NCBI GenBank assembly: GCA_022800935.1
Contig: JAAWRH010000010.1
Location: 28,997-92,996 of the forward strand
DNA: 64,000 nucleotides
Reading direction: 5' to 3'
Origin: Oscillospiraceae bacterium
GTDB lineage: Bacteria > Bacillota > Clostridia > Oscillospirales > Ruminococcaceae
A model generated the notes under the pieces. The model did not search any database. It saw only the letters and a list, made by a program, of their open reading frames with translations, and was not told the origin of the DNA. The position numbers and the translations under genes are program-made. The stretch's first letter is position 1; each line of letters opens with the position of its first letter. Shown one piece after another: positions 35,105 through 43,316 of the stretch.

Positions 35105-35973
35105 AGGCTGTCCTCCCCTCTGTCGCGGCGCTCCGCCGTCAATGCGCCGGTTAAAAAATACAGCGCCGTCAGAATCCCCGCCAGGACCAGGGCAATCCCA
35201 AAGGCTTCGTCAATATATCTCCCGTTGGAAATCCCCAGGTACATCTGCACGGTCAGCGACGCGCCGGAGGACAGGGGATGGGTCAGCCAGTTCCGGGGAA
35301 GATTGGAGGCCGCCCCCGCCGTAAAGAGAAGCGCGGCGGATTCCCCGGTAATTCTTCCCACTGCCAGCAGAACCGACGCTGCCAGTCCCCTTTTGGCGCA
35401 GGGCAGCACGACGGTCCGGAGCATCTGCCATTGGGTTGCCCCGCACCCCAGCGCGCTTTCCCGAAGGGCGGCGGGGACCGCCTCCAGGGTGTCCTGGCCG
35501 GAGCGGATGATGATGGGCAGGACCATCAGGGACAGGGTCAGGGAGCCGGTCAGGATAGAGTATCCCAGGCGCAGGGTTTCCCCAAAAAATACCGCGCCAA
35601 ACAGTCCGTACACAACAGAAGGAATTCCCGCCAAGGTTCCGACGGTAAACTCCACCAGGCGGGTCAGTTTTCCCGGCCTGGCGTACTCGCTGAGATAGAC
35701 GGCTGCCCCGATTCCAACGGGAGCCGCCGCCAGCAGGGTGAGGAGAATGATATACAGGGTGTTGATCAGTCCGGGCAGTATCCCGTATTCCCCCTTCAAA
35801 GGGCTGGGGGAGCGGACAAAAATTTCCCATCGGAGCTGCCCCGCACCCCGCAGGAGAATGTAAAAGAGAACGGAGGCTATCGCGGTCATGGCCAAGGCGG
35901 CGCTGAGACAGACCAGGAGCTTTAAAATCCGGTCAAACCGTCGGCGATTCCAGAATCGATGCGCTTTAAATAT
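35101..35973 (-). CDS. pstA: Phosphate ABC transporter permease PstA (non-standard start suspected)
   Basis: PstA is one of two membrane subunits of the phosphate importer. The visible protein has the conserved permease loop [24 protein letters not shown] and six membrane segments only if translation begins well upstream of the first standard codons. TTG 35895 and ATG 35889 would cut off the first helix ([23 protein letters not shown]). In the same frame, an ATA at 35973-35971 follows AAGGGAGG with eight bases of spacing and gives [20 protein letters not shown], a normal basic PstA N-terminus. I therefore place the start there, tentatively; it overlaps the pstC stop. ATA starts are rare, so sequencing error or another start remains possible. 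Confidence 0.85.
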   Translation of the reverse strand: MFKAHRFWNRRRFDRILKLLVCLSAALAMTAIASVLFYILLRGAGQLRWEIFVRSPSPLKGEYGILPGLINTLYIILLTLLAAAPVGIGAAVYLSEYARPGKLTRLVEFTVGTLAGIPSVVYGLFGAVFFGETLRLGYSILTGSLTLSLMVLPIIIRSGQDTLEAVPAALRESALGCGATQWQMLRTVVLPCAKRGLAASVLLAVGRITGESAALLFTAGAASNLPRNWLTHPLSSGASLTVQMYLGISNGRYIDEAFGIALVLAGILTALYFLTGALTAERRDRGEDSL

Positions 35974-36895
35974 GTTTGCCGCCTCCCTTCGGTTTCAGGA
36001 ACATCTCCGGCAGCAGACCAACCAGCAGAAGCAGCACAAACAGGATCAGCCCCACAGAAAAGAGGGCCTTCCGGTGGAGGCCTTCGGAGTAGCTCATTTC
36101 AGTGGCGATCCCCCCTGCCAGCAGGCGGACGCTGTTAAAGGGAAGGGGAAGGTTGACTGCGTTGCCGGAGACCATCATAACCGCCATTGCCTCCCCCATG
36201 GCACGGCCGATGCCCAGGACGGCCCCGGAGAGGATTCCCTGAAGGGCGGCGGGGATAACCGTATGAAACATCGTTTCCGGTTCCGTGGCCCCCAGAGCCA
36301 CGGAAGCCTCTCTAAGTTCCTGCGGCACTGCCCCCAGGGAGAGCTCGCTGGTGTGGATGATGGTGGGGAGGATCATCACGGCCAGTATTACCGAGGCGGA
36401 GAGGAGATTTGCGCCGCCTGTAAAGATATGGGATTTGTTTCCCCGAAAGAGAAGGTTTTCCAGCCGCCCTACCGCCGGGACCAGGAGGAAGGAGCCCACC
36501 ATTCCATAGATGACCGAAGGGATTCCCGCCATAAGCTCCACGAGGGGGCGCAGGATTTGGCAGACTGGCGGCGGGGATTCCAGCATAAAGACAGCGGTCA
36601 GTACGCCGAGGGGGAGGGCGATGGAGATGGAAAGGGCGGTGCCTGTCAGGGAGGAGAGGATCATGGGCAGGATGCCGAAGGAGGGTTCAGGGCCGGTGGG
36701 CCTCCACGAGGTTCCGAACAGGAAATGTGTGAGTCCGATTTCCCGTATGGCAGGGATACCGGCCCAAATCAGGTATCCGGCGATGCCCAGCACGGAGGCG
36801 ACAGCGGAGATACCGCAGAAGGTAAAGAGCCAGTACATCAAGGAATCGGACAGGCGGTAACGTTTAGCAGAAAGCGATGAAGACTTGTGCATCAT
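35966..36895 (-). CDS. pstC: Phosphate ABC transporter permease PstC
   Basis: A 309-residue membrane subunit of the phosphate importer. Seen are the N-terminal helix FTFCGISAVASVLGIAGYLIW, the periplasm-facing TSWRPTGPEPSFGILPMILSSL segment typical of PstC, and the loop LREASVALGATEPETMFHTVIPAALQGI. Its ATG 36895 overlaps the pstS stop by four bases (ATGA) and its stop overlaps the proposed pstA start. The tight overlaps show the pstSCAB genes are translated as one unit. Confidence 0.95.
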   Translation of the reverse strand: MMHKSSSLSAKRYRLSDSLMYWLFTFCGISAVASVLGIAGYLIWAGIPAIREIGLTHFLFGTSWRPTGPEPSFGILPMILSSLTGTALSISIALPLGVLTAVFMLESPPPVCQILRPLVELMAGIPSVIYGMVGSFLLVPAVGRLENLLFRGNKSHIFTGGANLLSASVILAVMILPTIIHTSELSLGAVPQELREASVALGATEPETMFHTVIPAALQGILSGAVLGIGRAMGEAMAVMMVSGNAVNLPLPFNSVRLLAGGIATEMSYSEGLHRKALFSVGLILFVLLLLVGLLPEMFLKPKGGGKHI

Positions 36896-37680
36896 TCCAC
36901 CGCCCCCAGCTTCTGAGACCTCACCACATCCTGTCCCTCCTCACTGTGTACATAGTCCAAAAACTCCCGCACATCGTCCCGCAGTGCCTTTCCCCTGGGC
37001 ACTGCCATAAAAAACAGCCTGGACAGCGTGACCTCCCCATCCTCCCCGTTCAGGGGAAGCCGTTTGATTTTCCCGCCTTCCTCCGCCGCCTCCAGGGAAA
37101 CGTATCCAATGGCCCCCGGCGTTGTCTCCACTGCAATCCGGATTCCCCCGGCGGAATCCTTTTCCTGGGCGTAAAGGCACTGGCCAGAGACGCCCAGCAG
37201 CTCCTCAAAGGCGGCCCGTGTTCCGGAGGCGGCGTCCCTTCCTATGGCGACGACGGGGGAATCTGTTCCGCCCACCTCTGCCCAGTTCCTAATCTCCCCT
37301 GTGTAGAGGCCGGAAAGCTGGCGGAGGGTCAGGGACGGAACCGGGTTATCTGGGTGGACGATGGGGATGATATAATCGGAGGCAACGGGGATGGCCTCCA
37401 GTATCTCCTGCTCCTGGGCGGTGAGGGCGCGGGAGGTACAGCCGATATCCGCCTTTCCCTCCGCTGCGTCCCGGATGCCCTGGCTGGAGCCGCCGAACTG
37501 GGCCTCGACGGAGATGCCCGTCCGGGCGGTGAAGTCCTCGCCCAGGGCGCGAAGTACCTGTTCCATGGAGGCGGAGCCGGAGAGGGAAATAGTACGACGG
37601 GAGGATGCTGGGGGGAGGCAGCCCGAAAAGAGAAGTACAGCGGATACCGCCAGAAGCGCTGCTTTCTTTGGAAGAATCAT
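36892..37680 (-). CDS. pstS: Phosphate-binding lipoprotein PstS
   Basis: A 262-residue phosphate-binding protein. The signal peptide MILPKKAALLAVSAVLLFSGC ends in a lipobox, so it is a lipoprotein at the outer membrane face. The mature part begins ISLSGSASMEQVLRALG, and the phosphate-contacting RDAASGTRAAFEELL segment is present. ATG 37680 with GGGAG eight bases upstream is preferred over GTG 37689. It heads the pstSCAB operon; induction by phosphate starvation is expected from the family, though I cannot identify a Pho box by eye. Confidence 0.94.
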   Translation of the reverse strand: MILPKKAALLAVSAVLLFSGCLPPASSRRTISLSGSASMEQVLRALGEDFTARTGISVEAQFGGSSQGIRDAAEGKADIGCTSRALTAQEQEILEAIPVASDYIIPIVHPDNPVPSLTLRQLSGLYTGEIRNWAEVGGTDSPVVAIGRDAASGTRAAFEELLGVSGQCLYAQEKDSAGGIRIAVETTPGAIGYVSLEAAEEGGKIKRLPLNGEDGEVTLSRLFFMAVPRGKALRDDVREFLDYVHSEEGQDVVRSQKLGAVE

Positions 37681-37849
37681 TTTAATCACTCCCGGTTTGG
37701 TGATTTCGGGGCTGTTTTATTTTTATGTGGAGGGATAGGATTTCAGCACTGGAATAAATCTGCCGCAGTCTTTCATAACGGCGATTCGGTGCTATGTTCT
37801 GCCAAAAAAGAAAACAATCTTTTATTTGTCAAACCGCTCATATAGAATC

Positions 37850-37878
37850 TGTAAAATTTATTTTAATCGTTCTATAAT
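37850..37878 (+). promoter_or_regulatory. Promoter for the XRE gene pair
   Basis: TGTAAA (37850-37855) and a perfect TATAAT (37873-37878), 17 bases apart, in an AT-rich stretch 30 bases before the first XRE gene. Confidence 0.6.
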
Positions 37879-37909
37879 TAGATAATTCGTTCTGTTAGGA
37901 GGAGTTAGG

Positions 37910-38242
37910 CTGTTAGATTTTAAGCCGGTGGGACAAAAAATAAAGGTAGCAAGAGAAGCAAAAGATTTGACACAGGAAGAATTGGGAAAAATAACGGGTC
38001 TGGCAGAACAGCATATCAGTGTAATAGAGCGAGGTATAAAAACACCAACGCTGAAAACCTTCGTAAATATTGCGAATGCGCTGCATATAAATGCCGATGC
38101 CCTTCTTGTGGATGTTTTGGATACATCTGTGGAGGTTGAATCAAACTGGTTATCCCAGGAGATTAAGGAACTGCCCGTTGAGGAACAGAAGAAGGTTTTA
38201 AAAGTAATTCATGTTCTAACAAGCGGAAAGATGGATATGTAA
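37910..38242 (+). CDS. XRE-family helix-turn-helix regulator 1 (probable CTG start)
   Basis: A 110-residue regulator with an N-terminal Cro/CI-type helix-turn-helix (IKVAREAKDLTQEELGKITGLAEQHISVIERGIKTP) and a C-terminal charged helix (LPVEEQKKVLKVIHVL). The only standard start, GTG 37928, is 25 bases beyond the SD. A CTG at 37910 sits seven bases after GGAGG and gives MLDFKPVGQKIK, which lines up with MNLKPIGTRIQ of the paralog at 38270. I therefore start at CTG. The two genes are 27 bases apart and look like a tandem duplication with divergence. The targets are unknown; the small gene at 38743 is the nearest candidate. Confidence 0.85.
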   Translation: MLDFKPVGQKIKVAREAKDLTQEELGKITGLAEQHISVIERGIKTPTLKTFVNIANALHINADALLVDVLDTSVEVESNWLSQEIKELPVEEQKKVLKVIHVLTSGKMDM

Positions 38243-38269
38243 TATTTATAACGATATCAGGAGAAGCAA

Positions 38270-38587
38270 ATGAATTTGAAACCAATAGGCACCAGAATCC
38301 AGGAGATTAGGAAAGCTAAAAAACTGACTCAAGAGCAGTTGGCAGAGATGGTCGATTTGAGCCCCTCCTACATCAGCGCCGTGGAACGGGGTGCAAAAAC
38401 ACCAAAGCTGGAAACGTTGATTGAGCTTGCGAATACTCTGGGTGCCAGCGCAGATGATCTGCTTGGGGACGTTGTAAACGCTTCTATAAAGTCATCTGCA
38501 AGTGAGTTATCGGAGCGGATTGAAAATCTGCCAAAGGAGAGGCAACGTGTCATTTTAGAGATTGTTCGCATTTTAACAGAGGATTGA
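38270..38587 (+). CDS. XRE-family helix-turn-helix regulator 2
   Basis: A 105-residue paralog of the preceding gene, with the same architecture: helix-turn-helix IQEIRKAKKLTQEQLAEMVDLSPSYISAVERGAKTP followed by an acidic segment and the C-terminal helix LPKERQRVILEIVRIL. ATG 38270 has GGAGAAG six bases upstream. A clear terminator follows at 38602. Side-by-side XRE paralogs could form heterodimers or cross-regulate; this is inference. Confidence 0.92.
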   Translation: MNLKPIGTRIQEIRKAKKLTQEQLAEMVDLSPSYISAVERGAKTPKLETLIELANTLGASADDLLGDVVNASIKSSASELSERIENLPKERQRVILEIVRILTED

Positions 38588-38601
38588 ACCCTTTTTTGGA
38601 G

Positions 38602-38632
38602 AGAGAACCGTTTGCGGGCGGTTCTCTTTTTT
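38602..38632 (+). terminator. Terminator after the XRE pair
   Basis: AGAGAACCG pairs with CGGTTCTCT (nine base pairs), followed by a run of T. Confidence 0.88.
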
Positions 38633-38688
38633 ATTTATGAAAATTGGATAACTGTCAATTTTCGACATACTTTTGCGCTTCTAATGTG

Positions 38689-38726
38689 TTAGAATGGTTC
38701 TAATAGAATTAGTTTAAATCTATTAG
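38689..38726. promoter_or_regulatory. Nested inverted repeats upstream of the small Spo0A-C-like gene
   Basis: TTAGAA-TGG-TTCTAA (38689-38703) is a short perfect palindrome. Overlapping it, CTAATAGA (38700-38707) is repeated inverted as TCTATTAG (38719-38726). The block lies 17-50 bases before the start codon, where a repressor operator would be expected. Confidence 0.5.
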
Positions 38727-38742
38727 AGCTAGGAGGAGCATT

Positions 38743-38961
38743 ATGAATTTCCACAAAAAAGTAATAAAAGAACTGGCCCGAAAGGAGGGCGTCACCAAAA
38801 AGGAAATACGCCGCAGAATACAGGAGGCCATTGCCATCGCCCAGCAGAATCCTGACCCCCAGATACAGAATGAGTGGAAAAAGATACATCCCGGCCAGGG
38901 TACGCCGACACCGGAGGAGGTGATTGATTACTGTGTGCGGGCTATTAAAATAAATCACTAA
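38743..38961 (+). CDS. Small helical protein, Spo0A C-terminal-domain-like family
   Basis: A 72-residue protein: HKKVIKELARKEGVTKKEIRRRIQEAIAIAQQNPDP, then WKKIHPGQGTPTPEEVIDYCVRAI. Short clostridial proteins with this layout (a helix-turn-helix-like start, NPDP, W, GxxPTPEEVI) are often annotated as sporulation initiation factor Spo0A C-terminal-like; the resemblance is to the DNA-binding half of Spo0A, without a receiver domain. ATG 38743 has AGGAGGAG seven bases upstream. The nested inverted repeats upstream suggest tight control, perhaps by the XRE pair. Function unknown. Confidence 0.75.
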   Translation: MNFHKKVIKELARKEGVTKKEIRRRIQEAIAIAQQNPDPQIQNEWKKIHPGQGTPTPEEVIDYCVRAIKINH

Positions 38962-39359
38962 TAGATTAAAAATATTCTCTATTCCACGCCGTCATCCCCT
39001 TCGGGGGCCCGAACGGCTGGTAGAGTGCATCATTGGTTTGTCCGGCGTGCGCGCCGGACGAAGAGGAAGAATCCCGCCTTGTGTGGTCGCGTTACTTAGG
39101 TTAGTTAAGTGGTTAGAAATACCCTTTACGAAAAAAGCAACAGGCGGGATTTGATTTGTTGTTTTGGTGCGGCGGTTGAGTTTTCGGTTTTTAGGGTTAC
39201 AGGGTGCTGCCGTTTGGTGGGTGCAGGGGTGTTTCGCGCCTGCGGGCGCGACCAGAGACTCTGTCTCTGGACTCTGCCGCCTTTGAAAAGGCGGGCGAAA
39301 CTTTTGAATCGTGGTTTGAGATTCCGCAGCCGGGTCAGCGCTCGGCTGCGTTGCTTTTT
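38962..39359. other. Hairpin-rich intergenic region without a recognised gene
   Basis: About 400 bases with no convincing coding sequence. Perfect GC-rich stems are packed in it: CCCC-TTCG-GGGG near 38998, GTCCGGCG/CGCCGGAC (39040-39059), CGCGCC/GGCGCG (39235-39250), CCAGAGAC/GTCTCTGG (39252-39270), CCGCCTT/AAGGCGG (39277-39294) and CGCAGCCG/CGGCTGCG (39325-39350) followed by seven T. The last could terminate a transcript from the left. Confidence 0.6.
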
Positions 39360-39388
39360 TTGACTTCTTTCACCGGATGTGCTATACT
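39360..39388 (+). promoter_or_regulatory. Promoter for the MATE transporter gene
   Basis: TTGACT (39360-39365) and TATACT (39383-39388) with a 17-base spacer, directly after the last hairpin of the intergenic region. Confidence 0.7.
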
Positions 39389-39422
39389 CAAACCATTGTC
39401 AACAAAGGAGCGTGATTTTCCC

Positions 39423-40802
39423 GTGTCTGCCACAGCGCAGCCCCATAATAACACCGGCGAAGCCATGGACCGCAGGGCTTTCCTGAAAATGACCTTCTCC
39501 CTCGTTCTCCCTATGGCCGTCCAGAACCTCATCAATACCGCCATCACCTCCGCCGACGTGATGATGCTGGGCAAGGTGGGCGAAACCGCCCTCTCCGCCT
39601 CCTCCCTGGCCGGTCAGGTCCAGTTTATCATGAACCTTATCTTCTTCGGCCTCACCTCCGGCGCGGCGGTCCTCACCGCCCAGTATTGGGGAAAGCAGGA
39701 TATCCGCACCATCGAAAAGGTGCTGGGTATCTCCCTGCGCTTCTCCTTCCTGGTGGCCTCCGTCTTCACCGCCGCCGCCCTCCTCTTCCCCCGCTATTTA
39801 ATGATGATGTTCTCCTCCGAGGAACCGGTCATCGCCGAGGGGGTCAAATATCTGCGCATTATCGCCGTCTCCTACATACCCGTTTCCTTTTCTATGGTCT
39901 TCCTCAACCTGATGCGCAGCGTGGAGCGTGTCGTTATCTCCACCATGGTCTACCTGTTCGGGCTGTTCTGCAATGTGGGCCTCAACGCGGTGTTTATCTT
40001 CGGCCTGCTGGGCTTCCCGGCTATGGGGGTTTCCGGCGCGGCGCTGGCAACCCTTATCACCCGCCTGCTAGAGCTGGTCATTGTGCTGGTGTATTCCCAG
40101 AAAAACCCCGTGGTCCGCTTCCGGATTAAGGACATCTTCGTCCGGGACAAGCTGCTGTTTAAGGATTTTCTCCAGTTTTCCATCCCCGTCACCATCAACG
40201 AGATGATGTGGGGCCTGGGTACCTCCGTCAACGCCATGATTATCGGGCACATGGGCAGCACTGTCGTGGCCGCCAACTCCGTTGCCCAGGTAATCCGCCA
40301 GCTCGCCATGGTGGTGGCCTTTGGGCTGGCAAACGCCACGGCAATCGTCATCGGCAAGGCCATCGGGGAAAACAAATACGAGGCCGCCAAGATATACGCC
40401 CGCAGGTTTTTAAAGCTCACCCTCCTCTTTGGCGCATGCGGCTCGGCGCTGATTCTGGCCATCGGGCCGGTGGTGGGCAGCTTCCTCACCCTATCCGGCG
40501 ATGCCCAGGGATATTTGAACATGATGATGCTGGTCATGTCCTATTTCAGCCTGGCCCAGGGGTATAACACGACCATGATTGTCGGCATCTTCCGGGCGGG
40601 CGGGGACACCAAGTTCGGCCTGTTCTGCGATGTGGGCTCCCTGTGGTGCTGTTCCATCCTGTTCGGCTACCTCTGCGCCTTTGTGTTCCGGCTGCCGGTG
40701 ACAGTGGTGTACATGGTGCTAATGTCGGACGAAATCATTAAAATTCCCCTCACCACCTGGAGATATAAAAGCAAGCTGTGGCTGAGGAATGTGACAAGAT
40801 AA
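39423..40802 (+). CDS. MATE family efflux transporter
   Basis: A 459-residue membrane protein with about twelve segments in two related halves, the MATE fold, which exports cationic compounds or drugs using sodium or proton gradients. The N-terminal signature SLVLPMAVQNLINTAITSADVMMLGKVGE and the second-half counterpart FSIPVTINEMMWGLGTSVNAMIIGHMG are both clear. The start GTG 39423 follows AAAGGAG by 12 bases; ATG 39466 is an alternative. The open frame continues upstream across the hairpins and promoter but is not coding. It is followed 17 bases later by the GNAT gene, so they are probably cotranscribed. Confidence 0.92.
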   Translation: MSATAQPHNNTGEAMDRRAFLKMTFSLVLPMAVQNLINTAITSADVMMLGKVGETALSASSLAGQVQFIMNLIFFGLTSGAAVLTAQYWGKQDIRTIEKVLGISLRFSFLVASVFTAAALLFPRYLMMMFSSEEPVIAEGVKYLRIIAVSYIPVSFSMVFLNLMRSVERVVISTMVYLFGLFCNVGLNAVFIFGLLGFPAMGVSGAALATLITRLLELVIVLVYSQKNPVVRFRIKDIFVRDKLLFKDFLQFSIPVTINEMMWGLGTSVNAMIIGHMGSTVVAANSVAQVIRQLAMVVAFGLANATAIVIGKAIGENKYEAAKIYARRFLKLTLLFGACGSALILAIGPVVGSFLTLSGDAQGYLNMMMLVMSYFSLAQGYNTTMIVGIFRAGGDTKFGLFCDVGSLWCCSILFGYLCAFVFRLPVTVVYMVLMSDEIIKIPLTTWRYKSKLWLRNVTR

Positions 40803-40819
40803 AACCGGGAGGGATAAGT

Positions 40820-41695
40820 ATGCCCTGGAAAATAGAAAAGGCCGTCCGTGAAAACCCCGCCCTTCGGGAAAGCTTTATGGACCTGGCAATCAAAACCTTT
40901 CACCTTGATTTCCATAATTGGCATCAAAACGGCTTTTGGGGGGACCGGTACATCCCCTATGTAATGACCGACGGAAAGACCGTCGCGGCCAATGTTTCAG
41001 TAAATGTCATAGATATGCTGTGGGACGGAACGAAAAGGCGGTATATCCAGCTTGGCACGGTCATGACCGCCCCGGAATACCGGGGGCAAGGCTTTTCCCG
41101 GAGGCTGATGGAGACGGTTCTCTCCGACTGGAGGGATTGCTCCGACGGAATATACCTGTTTGCCAACGACAGCGTTCTGGATTTCTACCCCAAATTCGGG
41201 TTCTGTCCGATGGGGGAGTACCAGGTTTCCGTAAATGTCACCCCTAAAAAAGGGAATATCTGCAGGCTGGATATGTCTGACCCGCGGGATTTGCGGACGC
41301 TGTTTTCCTATTATAAGAAGGGAAATCCCCATTCCCGCTTTGCCATGGTGGACAACGAGGGGCTGCTGGCCTTTTACTGCACCGGCTTTTTAAAGGAGAA
41401 CGTCTATTATCTCCCGGAAGCCGGGGCGGTGGCGGTTGCCGAACCGAACGGGGACGGCTTCCTCTGTTACGATGTCTTTTCGGACGGACAGACAGAGCTG
41501 AAGGGTATTCTGGAGACACTGGCGGGAGCGGTAAATCCCCAGGCCTCAAAGGCAATGTTAGGCTTTGCCCCAAAGGGGTCCGTCGGGGAGTCCGCGCCCC
41601 TGAAGGAGGAGGATACCACCCTCTTTCTGCTGGAAGGATTTGTACCGTTGTACAAGGAGAACCGGATCATGTTTCCGCTCCTTTCCCGCGCATAA
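40820..41695 (+). CDS. GNAT family N-acetyltransferase
   Basis: A 291-residue protein. The N-terminal half is a GNAT domain with the acetyl-CoA motif TVMTAPEYRGQGFSRRLMETVL and the C-terminal strand LDFYPKFGFCPMGEYQV. The second half is a long extension without a recognised domain. ATG 40820 has GGGAGGGAT upstream. It lies 17 bases after the MATE pump, so it may act on the same class of molecule, although the substrate is unknown. A terminator follows at 41718. Confidence 0.85.
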   Translation: MPWKIEKAVRENPALRESFMDLAIKTFHLDFHNWHQNGFWGDRYIPYVMTDGKTVAANVSVNVIDMLWDGTKRRYIQLGTVMTAPEYRGQGFSRRLMETVLSDWRDCSDGIYLFANDSVLDFYPKFGFCPMGEYQVSVNVTPKKGNICRLDMSDPRDLRTLFSYYKKGNPHSRFAMVDNEGLLAFYCTGFLKENVYYLPEAGAVAVAEPNGDGFLCYDVFSDGQTELKGILETLAGAVNPQASKAMLGFAPKGSVGESAPLKEEDTTLFLLEGFVPLYKENRIMFPLLSRA

Positions 41696-41717
41696 GCATT
41701 TTGACAGTAAAAACAGA

Positions 41718-41755
41718 CATCCCCTGCGGAATCGTAACCACAGGGGATGCTTTAC
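41718..41755 (+). terminator. Hairpin terminator after the GNAT gene
   Basis: CATCCCCTG (41718-41726) pairs with CAGGGGATG (41741-41749); TTTACG follows. Confidence 0.7.
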
Positions 41756-41756
41756 G

Positions 41757-41888
41757 TTATAAGACATTTTCAAAGATATCCGTCAAAGGGATGAAAAAGT
41801 CCTGGTACAGGGAAACCTTTACCTCGTCCTTATATTCCTCCCGCTCGCCGGGCTCAAACACCACATAATCGGGGAAAATCTTGTAACC
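41757..41888 (-). pseudogene. 3' remnant of a gene, probably Uma2-family endonuclease
   Basis: Reading the minus strand, an open frame without a start gives YKIFPDYVVFEPGEREEY then KVSLYQDFFIPLTDIF and a TAA at 41759-41757. Acidic linker followed by xVSLYxDFxIPLxDIF resembles how Uma2-family (DUF820) nucleases end. The reading frame breaks off at about 41888, where the sequence becomes AT-rich and leads into the 3' end of the unknown gene. This is most simply the tail of a gene whose 5' part was replaced. Confidence 0.5.
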
Positions 41889-41890
41889 TA

Positions 41891-43015
41891 TCAATATATT
41901 TCAATACATTTTAAATATCTTCCCTCCCCTTGCCGTAATAACGGGGAGGAAACAATCCCTCGGACCATAAGTTCTTCGTTGACAGAGCCGAACAGAATAT
42001 GATACAGCTCGTTTGCAATTTCATTGAATGGCACGCCATGGCTTACAGCAGTTATGTTTAAATGTTGTCCCATATCCATTAAGATATCTCCTACTGCCCT
42101 GCCAATAGATTCTTCAACAACCGCTTTCATCTCTTCTATTGTTTTTCGATGCTCTGCCATGTAGACGGGAACACAGATTTTTCCGTTTTCGGCATATCCG
42201 AATAATTCCAGTAATTCTAAAACAGCGGGCTGACAGCGACCTGTTTGACAGAAAATCGCCGTTTCCCTCAACAGGCTGTTTTTATTGAGCCTGAGCCCTC
42301 CGACAGAATAATCCAACAGTCTTTTTGCTTCCAACAGCTCGGGAGATGTATCCCCATGCTCCAGCTGACGGAAAACCCGATAGAAATCAAAACGGCTGCC
42401 CTGTGCGTCTCCAAAGGACTGTAAAGAACAGATATTGTTGGCCAGACGGTTATAGGAACACAGCAGCCCGTTGGATAGTGACCGGAGTTCTGCACAGTCC
42501 TCATAGATAACAGCCAGATAATCCAATCCAGAGCAATGACGGCGAGACGTAGCCAGAGCCTTATTCTGGTTCAAATAGTCAAAAAAGGAACCGTCGAATA
42601 TCATTCCGCAGAGAATGTGGTACATATTTTCCTCAACAGATGTACCGTTTTGAATCTGCCGGCAAAGAGATTGAAGCCGGGGAAGGTTTTTTTCTAGCAT
42701 GGCTGCAAGTTCAAAAGCCCGCGCCCTCACCTGGCTGTATAAAACGGAGGCATCTTCCCGGAGGAAAACAGGGCTGTCAAACAGCAGGACATCCTCCTCC
42801 CGCCGCAAAGCGCCGGCTTCTATCAACTGTAAAAGGATTGATTCCCCAAAACGCTGGCGGCACAGAAAATAGGAGCAGGAGAAAGCGGGAATGCCAGCAA
42901 CATATGATAAAACCATATCCGTTTGTTTTCCAAGAATCCTTCTTGGATTATATAGATTTTCCTTCTCAAGGTCGGGATCAAAATTTTCATAAAGAAAATA
43001 CGAGAATTTACGCAC
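41891..43015 (-). CDS. Protein of unknown function, AT-richer than its neighbours
   Basis: I do not recognise this 374-residue protein. It has no signal peptide and no clear membrane segment or catalytic motif; it looks soluble and mostly helical, with scattered cysteines (CSYFLCRQRF, SLCRQI, NICSLQS). Codon use and base composition are less GC-biased than in flanking genes, which hints at acquisition. The start is uncertain: GTG 43015 lies nine bases after AAAAGGG, while the TTG three codons before it touches that SD. It is divergent from rpoB and ends next to a gene remnant at 41757-41888, consistent with insertion at this site. Confidence 0.6.
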   Translation of the reverse strand: MRKFSYFLYENFDPDLEKENLYNPRRILGKQTDMVLSYVAGIPAFSCSYFLCRQRFGESILLQLIEAGALRREEDVLLFDSPVFLREDASVLYSQVRARAFELAAMLEKNLPRLQSLCRQIQNGTSVEENMYHILCGMIFDGSFFDYLNQNKALATSRRHCSGLDYLAVIYEDCAELRSLSNGLLCSYNRLANNICSLQSFGDAQGSRFDFYRVFRQLEHGDTSPELLEAKRLLDYSVGGLRLNKNSLLRETAIFCQTGRCQPAVLELLELFGYAENGKICVPVYMAEHRKTIEEMKAVVEESIGRAVGDILMDMGQHLNITAVSHGVPFNEIANELYHILFGSVNEELMVRGIVSSPLLRQGEGRYLKCIEIY

Positions 43016-43161
43016 AGGAAACAACCCTTTTCACACGCAAAGATTGTAAGGCATTTTGTCGGAAAACAGATACCCGCCGCCGGCTGCGCAAAAATAAAAA
43101 ATATCTGCATGAAATCTGGAAAAATTGTGAAAAATAAAGGGCGGAAAGTCACCTTTCCCCC

Positions 43162-43190
43162 TTGACAGCGGAACATATCCAGAGTATAAT
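43162..43190 (+). promoter_or_regulatory. Perfect consensus promoter for rpoBC
   Basis: TTGACA (43162-43167) and TATAAT (43185-43190) with a 17-base spacer, an exact match to the vegetative sigma consensus. It gives a leader of about 160 bases before rpoB. Confidence 0.9.
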
Positions 43191-43214
43191 ATTATAATGT
43201 ATCAAAATGGGTTA

Positions 43215-43316
43215 TTGTGCCTTGTATACATTCTAGTATACCACAATATCCACCGGATTTCAATATCGAAACAGCTCGGATTCCATAAAAATGATGAAAA
43301 AAATGGGAATCCGCGC
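43215..43316 (+). promoter_or_regulatory. Structured leader of the rpoB mRNA
   Basis: Near the predicted transcript start, TTGTG-GTATAC (43215-43229) pairs with GTATAC-CACAA (43236-43246) with a four-base bulge. A second stem joins CGGATTCC-AT with its complement around 43279-43315. Both lie in an AT-rich segment without a coding sequence. Confidence 0.5.

Noticed and set aside
39109..39363. An 84-codon open frame in the hairpin region
   Set aside because: No SD, and it runs through several perfect hairpins; the composition does not look coding.
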